Positions 54,901 through 64,000 of a DNA stretch of 64,000 nucleotides are shown here, one piece after another (position 1 is the first letter of the stretch; each line of letters opens with the position of its first letter). The DNA comes from Mycoplasmopsis gallinacea. GTDB lineage: Bacteria > Bacillota_I > Bacilli_A > Mycoplasmatales > Metamycoplasmataceae. The notes under the pieces were generated by a model that saw only the letters and a program-made list of their open reading frames with translations, did not search any database and had not been told where the DNA came from. A program made the position numbers and the translations under genes. The DNA lies in contig NZ_CP047225.1 in NCBI RefSeq assembly GCF_012220205.1, positions 682,001 to 746,000 of the forward strand. The letters are read 5' to 3'.

Positions 54901-57900
54901 ATGAGGTTAATGTTTCATTTACTAAAAATGCTGTTAAAGTTCTTGCTTCTCAAATTACTAGCGACAATATCGAACAATATGTTAAAGTCACAATGAATTC
55001 AAATACTCAAAAAGTAGTTTACGACAGTTTCAAATTTGATGATATTACAGGTAGATTAAAAATCACTTACCACCTTCAGTCTACTCAAAATGGATTAAAC
55101 AGTGCTGTTTCTAATTCAAAAGAAGCGTTTGTAAATGTTCAAAGTAACCAATTTACAACTGAAGCAGAAAGAATTGCTAAGTTAGCGCAAGATTTAGTTA
55201 ATGCAAATAGTCAAAATCCACTTGTAAATTACACAGGATTAGACAAAAATAATACCAAAGCTTCACTTGTGCAACCTGCTCAATTAATTTTTAATAATAA
55301 TGTAATTAGATCAAGTGATCAAGCTAGTGGACAAGTAATAAGTATTGTTAGCACAGATGATGTTAGTGGCACACTTAATATCTCTGTTAAAATCAAAACT
55401 AATAAATCTTTAGCCCAATTGAATACCATCGATTCAGTTGGTTCCACTGATATTAGTGCAACCAAAGAAGTTAGCTTAACAGGATTCTTAACTAATTTAG
55501 AAGAGTATCGAAATTCAATTTTAAGTAAAATTGAAGAATACAAAAACGCAGGTAAAATAACACCAAAGCAAGCAAAAGAATCAACTAATGAAGCTAATAG
55601 CAAATCAACTACTGATGAGCTAGATAAAGTTAAAGAAAAACTCGAAAGAACAGCTTATCTAAATCGCGTTGATGAACTTCAAAACTTAAACCCTAAACAA
55701 AAACAAGAGTTAATTAGTAAATTAAATACTAAACCAGTAAATAATTTAGATAATATTTTTTCAAATTACCAAACAATTAACTCTAAAATGAATTCATTAA
55801 AAGAAATTATTAATGAACTTGAAACAAATAAAACAAAAGATAAATATACTCAAGCTACAAATAAAACTGATTTTGATAACTTGATGGAAAAAGCAAAAAG
55901 TTTATTAACTTCTAATCAAGATAATGGTGAAAGCATTTTAGATACCTTAATTGCTGATGAAATCACAAACGGTTCTCTTAAAAATGAGTTTGCAAAATTA
56001 AACGGTGATCAAGAAGTAGCTAAAAAATTAATCGATAATCTTGAGTTTTTAAGCGATAATGAAAAAACAAGCTTTAAAAATAAAATTGATCAAGTTGATC
56101 TTGTAGCTAATAATTCTAATTCAAAAGAGCTTATTGATAATATTGTAGAAAGTGCTCAAAACGATAATACATCTAAAGAAAATGCCTTTAATGAGATTAA
56201 CGATCGCGAGCCTAAAAAACTTAATGATTCACAAATTGATGAAATCAAAAAGCAAATCAAATCTAATGATTTAACTAACATCGAGGCAGTTAAAAATAAC
56301 GCTGATACACTTTATGAAAAAATGTCTACATTAATTGATAAGGCATCTCAAGAAACAACTAATAAAAATTCTTCTGAATATATTAATGCATCTAAGGAAT
56401 TGAAAAAAGCTTATGATGATGCTTTAACTAATGCAAAAGATGTTATTAATAACAGAAATACAAGTATTAATAAAACTCCACAAGACTTAATTAACGCTAA
56501 TGCAAATGCTGATCAAGTTGATCAATTAATTAATGCTTTAGATAATGCATTAATTAACCTGCAAAAAAATAGTGCGTCAAAAGAAATTGAAGCTCTTGAA
56601 AATCTTTCAGAAGCAGAAAAAACTAAATATAAAGAGTTGATTGAAAATGCAGAAAGCAAAGAAGAAATTACTGAGATTCTTAATAAAGCTAAAAAAGCAA
56701 ATGATGAAAAAGCAAAATATATAGAAAAAATTAAAAAGATCGATGGTTTAAGCGAACAAGAAAAACAAGAGTATATTACAAAAATTAAAAATGCAGAGTA
56801 CAATGAAAACGATTCAAATAATCAACAAAAATTTGAAAATATTGTTACAGATGCTGCAAAGCAAGGTTTAATTAATTTAATTGATACAACTTACACTTAC
56901 TTAAACCCTAAACAAAAAGCTGATTTAATTAGCTTAATCAATAAACAAACAACAAAAGAATTAGCTCAAGAGAAATTTGATAGCTATAATTCTATTAATG
57001 AAAATATGAAACAACTTAAAGAAGTTGTAATTCCTGCAATTGAAGAATTAAAAAATGGTAATACCAATTCAAAATATTCAGAAGCTAGTCAAACACCAAA
57101 AAACAATTTTGATAAAAACTTGCAATATGCCAAAGATCTGCTTGTTTCAACAACAGATAATGGAAAATTAGCAGGTGCAATTAATAATTTAGAAACTTTA
57201 ATTGCTAATAAAAACGAAGCTAATAGTTTAAAAAATCTTTTTGCCTTATTAGATGGTGAAATTGTTGTGGCTAAAAATAAAATTAATGATAGTTTACAAT
57301 ATCCAAATTTAAATAGCACAGAAAAAGAAGGTTTAATAGCAGATCTTGGTAGAATTAATTTACTTCAAGACAATTACGCTGATCAAATTAGTGCAATAAT
57401 TGAAAAAGTCAAGTTAATTAATTCTGAAAAAGAAAAGAGAATTGGATTAATTGATGGATTAAAACATTTAACAACAAATTCAAATAATTCACAAGGACAA
57501 AAAGAGTTTTACATCGAAAAAGTTAAAAATCTTGTTGTAACAGTTGATTCTAATTCAAATCCAATCGCTTTAAGTGAACAAAGTAAAAAAGAATTAGATA
57601 AACTTGTTTTAGAAGCTCAAAAACAAGACTTAATAAATCAAATAAATAATTTATATCCACATTTAAATCCAAAACAAACTTCAAACTTAATTAAAGCAAT
57701 TAATGATTCTGTAAGTTATGCAGATGCTCAAAATGCATTTAATAGTTATAGTTCAATTAATGAAAATATGAGCACGCTTAAAGATTTAGTAACTAAATAT
57801 GAAAATAAAAATGTTCATTCATTAGATGATTACACTTATGCATCAGAAGCTAAAAAACTAGCTTATGATTCAGTTTTCAATGCAGCTAAAGAACTTATTG

Positions 57901-60900
57901 CTTCAACTGAAAATGACGGAACAAAAGAAGGTTCAAAATTAGATGTTTTAATTGCTGATAATCAAACAAACGGAAGTTTGGAACATGCTTTTGCTAACTT
58001 AGATGGTCTAAAGCAAAAAGCAATCCAAGAAATTAATCAATTAAGTAATTTAAACTCAAATGAAATTAGTAATTTAATTTCTAATATCAATAACATTGAT
58101 AATACTAGTTCAAATAAAGCGACTTTAATTAATGAAATTAAACAAAAAGCTGAACGTTACAACTTGGCAAAACAAAAAACAATTGATGAATTAAATAAAC
58201 TTACTGATTTAAGTAGCGAGCAACTTCAAGAATACATTAAACAAGTTAAAGCGGTTGATTTTACAATTGATAATCAAACTCCAGCGCCACAAGAACAATT
58301 GAATGAAATTCTTAAAAATGCTAAAAAACAAACACTTAAAAACTTAATCGATCAGTTAAAAGCAATTAACACTAATCAACAAGATGCTTATAAAGCAAGA
58401 ATTGATAACGCTATAAATGCAGAAGAAGCTCAGACAATTTTAGAAGAAGCAAAAGCATATAATAACGCTAAACAATTAGCTGATCAACTTAAGCTTAAAG
58501 CGGAAGAATATAAAAAATCAATTGATTACCGTTTATCAGATCAAGAGAAAAAAGATGCTTTTGATAATGCTTTAAGTAAATTAAGCACAGAAATTGGTCC
58601 TAATAGCCACGCTAAAGATCTTGCAAACTTAAATAAATTAGTGCAAGAATTATCTGCTGCAAAAGAAGCATTAAATGGTGATGAAAACGCTCAAAAAATT
58701 AAAAAAACAATTAATGAGCTTGAGAAATTAACAGCAGAGCAAAGAAATCAGCTTAATAATGTTGTTGAAAATCAAAATTCACTTCAAGCTGCTCAAAGTA
58801 TTCAAAATAATGCAACAAACTTAAATATTAACCTTAAAAAATTAGAGCAAGCAATTATTAATGCACAAGATGCTAAAAACCAACCAATTTTTAAATTAGA
58901 TGAACAAACTGCTAAAGAAGCATTAAATAATTCTCTTAATGGTGCAATTGCAGAAAAAACAGCAATTGAATCGGTTGAATTTACTGAAGAAAAAGCAAAA
59001 ACTTTAGAATCATTAGCAAATAGTGTTGATCAAGCTGCTGATGACCTTATTACAAAAACTAATAATTTAGATGGAAGCAGAAAAGATCTAAAAGCAAAAA
59101 TAGATCAATTTGTTTTATTAGATGATGAGCAAAAGATAGCCCTTAAAAATAATGTTGACTTACTTGATAAAAATATTAACCGTGATGAAGTTTTTGCATT
59201 ATTACAAAATTATTTAAATTCAGCAAAAAGTAAAGCAAATAATATTGTTGCTAACTTAAATAACTTAAGTTCAAAAGAAAAAGAAAATTATGAAAGTTTA
59301 ATAAACAAAGCTCCATTAACTTACCAAAAATCAATAAATCCATCTTGAATTATTCAAGAATTAATAGAATCTAATGCTCAAAGTTTTGATGCAAAAGTTA
59401 ATGCTTTAGTTGAACAAGCAAAACAAGAAAACCAATCAAAAACAAATGCTATTAAGCACATTAAAGAGTTAGCAAATCTTACAAATGCTCAAAAACAAGA
59501 TTTAGTTGATCAAGTTATTAATAATAATGTTTCTCAAATTGAAGCAATTCAAAATAATGGTGATATTTTAGATGCAGCAATGCTTTCTTATAAAAACGAA
59601 AATTTTGCTTCTAACCCAATTTCAAAAACTGATGTAGATTACACTCAAGCAGATGATGGTCTTAAACAAGCTTTTGATGATGCTTTAACAAACCAAGCAA
59701 ATAATACAAATGTTGAAACTGGTCCTAATTTTGATTTAGCAAAAGTTAAGGAAGAACATAAAAAATTAATTGATGCAAGAGAAGCGCTTAATGGTGATGA
59801 AAAACTTGCTCAGGCAAAAACCAAAGCAAAAAATAATATTGATACTAAATACAATTATTTAAGTGATGCACAAAAAGCGACTGCTAAAGATCAAATTGAT
59901 TCAAACAACATAAACACAATTGAAAAAGTAGAAGAACTTGATAAAGCTTATTCAGCACTTAATTCAGCAACTAAATTGTTAAAAGATAATATAAGTGCAG
60001 CAAGTGCAAATAAAGAAGCAATTCGTTACACTGGTTCTGAAAAAGCTTTAAGAGATGCTTATGATAAAGCAATTGATAATGCACAGGCACTTAATAATAA
60101 TTTAAGCAATAACACTTTCGATAAATTACTTGATACTGAAAACATTAAAGCAATTAATGATGCAATTCAAAATGCTTTTGACGCACTTAATGGTGAGCAA
60201 AACATTACTAAAGTTCAAAATGATGCAAATAATTTCATTGATAACCTTAGCGATTTAAATCAAGCTCAAAAAGATGCTCTTAAACAAAAAGTTTCTGAAC
60301 AGAAAACCCCTGAAGGAGTTGCTAAAGTTAAAGAAATTGCAAATCAAGTTAATGAAGCAATGAAAGATCTTAATGTTTTAGCTAAGCTAGAAAAAGAAGC
60401 TAAAACAAAAGAAACTGAAAATTACATTAATGCAGATAATACAGATGAAAAACCTTACAAAAACAATTATGATAATGCACTTATCGAGGTAGAAAAAGTA
60501 TCAAAAGAAGGTGAAGATGCTGAGAATAAAAAATCAAGCATTATTGATCCAGAAAAAATTAACGAGCTTGTTTCAAATCTAAAAGAAGCAATTAACAATC
60601 TTAATGGTGATGCAAAATTAGCTGATGCTAAAAATGAAGCAATTAGTTACATTAATGGTTTAAATAACCTTAATAATAAACAAAAAGAAGCTTTAATTGC
60701 AGAAGTTAATAATGCTAAATTACTTGAAACTGTTGAAAGTATCAAAGCTAAAGCAAATACTTTAGATGGTGCTATGAAACAGTTAAATGATGCTATTAGC
60801 GAAGCTAAAAAGCAACTTTCAGAACATCCGATTAAATATGACAATGCTGATGAAAATTTAAAATCAAATTATGATGCTAAACTTAAAAATGCTGAAAACT

Positions 60901-63008
60901 TAGTTGATAAAGCCAACGGGGAAAACCTTGATTTAAGCGAAGTTGCAAGAATTGAAAAAGAACTTACAGAAGCTAAAAATGCACTTAATGGTCAAGCTAA
61001 CTTCAGTAATAAAAAAGAAGATCTTATTAAAAAAATTGATAAGGACCCTAATTTAACACCATCACAAAAAGAAAAATTAGCAGAGAAAGTGCAAAACGCT
61101 CAAAATGATCAAGAACTTGAAGAAGCTGAGCAAATAAAAGAAAACCTTTCATCAAAAATGGAAGAGCTTAAAAAGGTTCAGAAGCAAGCTAAAGAGCTTC
61201 AAGAACAAAATGAGTATCAAAACGCAACTAAGGAAACTCAAAATAATTTAGATACTGACATAACTAATAATGATAATTTAATTAAAAAAGATCTTGCCGA
61301 TCCAGTAAATTGAGATGAATTAAGCAAGGAAATTGATGCTTTAGTTAATAAAACTAAAGAAGATATGGTAAACTTAATTGCTGAAGCTAAAGAAAACTTA
61401 GAAAATGCTAAAAATGAGCTTGTAAATAAATTAGATGATTATGCAAGCTTAAATAATGCTCAAATTAATAACTTCAAAGAGCAAATTACAAATGCACAGT
61501 TAATTTCAAAAGTAAATGAAATTAACCAGGAAGCTTCTAAGTTAAATGATCAGATGCAAACATTAAATAATTACATTGAGAATGTAATTAAATCTGGAAA
61601 TAACTTAGATCCAAAACAGTCAAGCAATTACATTAATGCTAGCGATAATCTTAAAAATAACTTTGATGCTTCTTATGAAAAAGCTACTAATTTAGTTAAT
61701 AAAGAAACTGGAAAAGGTCTTAATTTAGAACAAACTAAGGAAATTTACCTTAAAGTTAAAAAAGATTTTGAAGCTCTTAATGGAGAACAAAGAAAAACTC
61801 TTCTTGCTGATGAACTTGAAAAATTAGTAAATCAGTCTAATACCTTTGTTAAAGAAAGTCCATATGTTGTGGCTCCAAGTGATAAGAAAAATGCTTATGA
61901 TCAGGCAATTAATAAAGGTAAAGAAGCTCTTAATGATTTAGAAAATGAAACAGCTAAAGAAATAGAACAAATCGTGGATCAAATCAAGAAAGCTATTGAA
62001 GATATTCTTGATAATAAACAAAACCTTAAAGATTTAATTGACAATATGCCTAATTTATCTGATAAGGAAAAACAGGTATTTAAAGATCAAATCGAAAGCA
62101 CAAATGATCCTAAAAAACGTTATGATGTGTTAGATAAAGCACAGCAGTTAAATGATAAAAAACAAGAATTAATTAATTGAATTAATTCACAACCAAACTT
62201 GTCTAGCTTAGATAAAGAGCAATTAATTAATCGTGTTAAAAATGCGGATGCTTCAAGTGAAAGCTGATATAGAGATCTTAAAATCGAAATCTTAGAAGCA
62301 AACCAATTAGTTAAAAAATTATTAGATAATAACAAAGATAATGCTTTAAGCGATCAGGAAATTGATCAAATTATTGATCGAATTAAACAAATTGGAATTA
62401 ATAATCCAGATTATGACAAAATAGCTAATGCTTATAAGCAATACAACTATTTATCTAATGCCCTTAGAGATTATAGAAATTCAAGTGTTGCTGCAAGTGA
62501 TTATAGCGATGTTAAAGCTAGATTAGAAAAAGCAATTGCAACTCACGTTGACTTTGCTTTAAATTCTCAAGAATTAGCAGCAATTAAACAAACACTTAGC
62601 CCTAAAAAAGAGCAATTAAACAAAGTTGCTCAATGTGAAATCGATTTAGTTAATCCTTTACTTGATAAAAATAAAACTAGATTCGAAAGCGTTCTTGATG
62701 AACTTCATCAAACTCTTCCTAACCAATATCAGCAATTCTATGAAGGATTAATTAAAGATAATTACTTTGATTTAATTAACAAAAATGGTGATAAATTAAC
62801 TGAAAAAGACATTGCAACCATCAAAAACATTGAAAAACGTGATGCTTCTAATGTTATTTACAGTGCCGCTTTAGAAGTTACTAAAAATAAATATTCATTT
62901 GCAAAATCACCATGACTTTGAATCTTAATTGTTTTATCAACAACTATTGTTGGGCTTACAATCCTTCTTTGATTTATTACTAAAAAACGTAAGAAAGAAG
63001 AACGATAA
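48945..63008 (+). CDS. Giant surface protein: Lipoprotein_17 and GA/FIVAR repeats
   Basis: 4687 residues, about half a megadalton, open through many TGA Trp codons. Signal peptide/anchor at residues 10-32 (IPFVLASGVSLTSLFATLSV, no lipobox Cys). Residues 35-1000 are unique, Tyr/Asn-rich. Helical FIVAR-like units with ALNGD follow to about 1400; Lipoprotein_17-type repeats (GFKTExxRL) about 1400-2185; then GA-module and FIVAR-like helical repeats about 2185-4450, with recurring ALNG(D/E)xxxxxA...INxLxxLxxxQK. C-terminal helix (LWILIVLSTTIVGLTILLWF) and basic tail anchor it. Repeats of this kind bind albumin, immunoglobulin or matrix in other bacteria. Same C-terminal block as the shorter paralog (RDASNVIYSA against SDASNVIYSA). 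Possibly switched by the upstream poly-A tract. Confidence 0.92.
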
Positions 63009-63076
63009 TAAATAATTATTTCAAATCCTTTTAATTTATATTGCAGCAGATGCAATATTTACCCCTTAATTAAAAC

Positions 63077-63110
63077 AAAACACCAAAGCAACTAGCTTTG
63101 GTGTTTTTTG
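63077..63110 (+). terminator. Terminator of giant gene
   Basis: AAAACACCAAAGC pairs with GCTTTGGTGTTTT around AACTA, followed by TT and G; 13-bp perfect stem. Confidence 0.88.
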
Positions 63111-63198
63111 ATTCTAAGCTTCCAGTTAAAGCTATTCTTTAGGCTCGGCTTGAACTTATTTTTTATACGACTGCAAGCTAATTAGCAAAGCAATTTTT
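63111..63198. other. Short spacer without recognisable content
   Basis: Nothing supportable between the giant gene's terminator and the next hairpin. Confidence 0.5.
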
Positions 63199-63222
63199 AA
63201 AAAAACCACGCAAGATGCGTGG
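63199..63222 (-). terminator. Terminator of truncated minus-strand gene
   Basis: CCACGCA pairs with TGCGTGG around three bases; seven T's follow on the minus strand. Confidence 0.75.
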
Positions 63223-63239
63223 AATAAACTAATAGTTTA

Positions 63240-63330
63240 TTAATTCATTGATAAATCAATTACAATTTCTGCAAATTTAGCTAATTGCGCCCTAACTTTG
63301 ACACTTTGGTCTTTTTTAAGACTTTTTGAA
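63240..63330 (-). pseudogene. 3' end of an unknown gene cut by IS1634
   Basis: Open minus-strand frame ending at TAA 63240 and encoding VRAQLAKFAEIVIDLSMN at its end, with its own terminator after it. It has no start and abuts the IS1634-family element, so the rest of the gene was displaced or lost. Identity unknown. Confidence 0.5.
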
Positions 63331-63372
63331 TTTCTTAATATATTACATATATTAAGAAATTTTTTATTTTTT
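63329..63372 (+). other. Palindrome at left edge of IS1634 element
   Basis: AATTTCTTAATAT pairs with ATATTAAGAAATT, with T-runs to the right. Could be the element's terminal repeat region or an insulating terminator. Confidence 0.5.
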
Positions 63373-63397
63373 TATTTCATATATAGTAAATATATGG

Positions 63398-63403
63398 TAT
63401 AAT
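63398..63403 (+). promoter_or_regulatory. -10 box of IS1634-family transposase
   Basis: TATAAT 20 bases before the ATG, with AAAGGA between them. Confidence 0.5.
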
Positions 63404-63422
63404 ATGGTAAAAAGGACAAATT

Positions 63423-64000
63423 ATGGCATCAGTACAAATCATCAAAAAGAATAAAACACAATATGTAAGAATCGTAGAATCATATTGAGATAAAGAAACT
63501 AAAAAACCAAAAATTAGAGAAGTAAAATTTTTAGGTAAATTAGAAGATCTTACAAAAGATAATCCAAACTTCATTGAAGAATTAAAAGAATCTGTTAGTT
63601 CAAAGAAAAATCAAAAACAAAAAGATAGAAACGAACAAATTTTACAAATCATGAATTCTTTAAAATTGGACAAATTTAAAGGAACAGAAATTAAAGGATA
63701 TGGAAATTTAGTTTACGAAGAAATCATAAATTATCTAGAATTACCAAATTTCTTAAATGACTTACAAAAGAAAAATAGTAGGTCAAAATATGACCTAGCA
63801 TCAATTACAAAAATGCTAATTTTAACAAGAATTTTAGAACCATCTTCTAAAAGAAGTTCAGTTGAAAAAATTAAAAAATATTGATACAAATTTGATGATA
63901 GTTTGAAAGACATTTATAGATCACTTGAGTTTTTACAGGATAAAAAAGCGGATATTTTAAAACATTTAAATGAACAATTTGTAGACAAAATTAACAGAAA
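63423..64000 (+). CDS. IS1634-family transposase, N-terminal part
   Basis: 192 residues, running off the right edge. The start (ASVQIIKKNKTQYVRIVESY) followed by a lysine-rich linker and YGNLVYEEIINYLELPNF, then MLILTRILEPSSKRSSVEKI, is typical of IS1634/ISMag-type transposases before the first catalytic Asp. No break in the visible part. ATG 63423 has AAAGGA seven bases upstream. Confidence 0.85.

Noticed and set aside
44000-62000. Repeats in the giant genes as a CRISPR array or tandem DNA repeats
   Set aside because: Similarity is at the protein level, units are 45-100 residues, divergent in DNA and all in frame.

Overview
The window is A+T-rich DNA from a wall-less bacterium (Mollicutes, Mycoplasma sensu lato, probably the hominis group: Mycoplasmopsis or Metamycoplasma). 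TGA is read as tryptophan throughout. With TGA as Trp, dozens of short open frames merge into long genes with good Shine-Dalgarno sites. I saw no rRNA, tRNA or CRISPR array.

Region 1 (1 to about 38.79 kb) is most of a mycoplasma integrative and conjugative element (ICE), almost all on the minus strand and packed like one long operon. In transcription order: two small genes (38.7-37.8 kb); a HUH-type relaxase candidate overlapping the TraG/VirD4 coupling ATPase; an unknown gene, an SSB-like protein and a DnaB-type helicase; a block of small acidic cargo proteins with a GNAT acetyltransferase and a cytosine-5 DNA methyltransferase (30.7-23.7 kb); a long coiled-coil surface protein broken by an IS30 element; a transglutaminase-like exported protein; then a ribbon-helix-helix regulator, lipoprotein, pilin, VirB6-like membrane protein, TraE/VirB4 ATPase, a 1571-residue membrane-anchored protein, a ParB-like protein and the DDE transposase (running off the left edge). 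The last block follows, from memory, the order of Mbov_0395 to Mbov_0401 in Mycoplasmopsis bovis and CDS14-CDS22 in ICEA of M. agalactiae. These would form the conjugation pore, process and pump the DNA, and move the element.

Region 2 (38.78-42.12 kb) is a junkyard of insertion sequences at the ICE edge: a 5'-truncated IS1634-family copy, an IS30-family copy that landed in its terminator (19-bp target duplication), and a decayed IS1634 remnant.

Region 3 (42.18-63.0 kb) holds two paralogous giant surface proteins (1731 and 4687 codons) made of Lipoprotein_17-type repeats followed by helical GA/FIVAR-type repeats and a C-terminal membrane anchor. Between them lies a convergent ASCH-HAD fusion gene. 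The larger gene has a 16-A tract in its promoter region, a likely expression switch; the smaller carries an in-frame TAA near its start.

Region 4 (63.1-64.0 kb) has the 3' end of a broken chromosomal gene and the start of another IS1634-family transposase.

A recurring theme is single-base length changes in short A/T runs that break genes (VirB6-like, the gene after TraE, one cargo paralog, and four of the five recognisable IS transposases). They may be real decay, phase variation or homopolymer sequencing error, and this cannot be settled from sequence alone.
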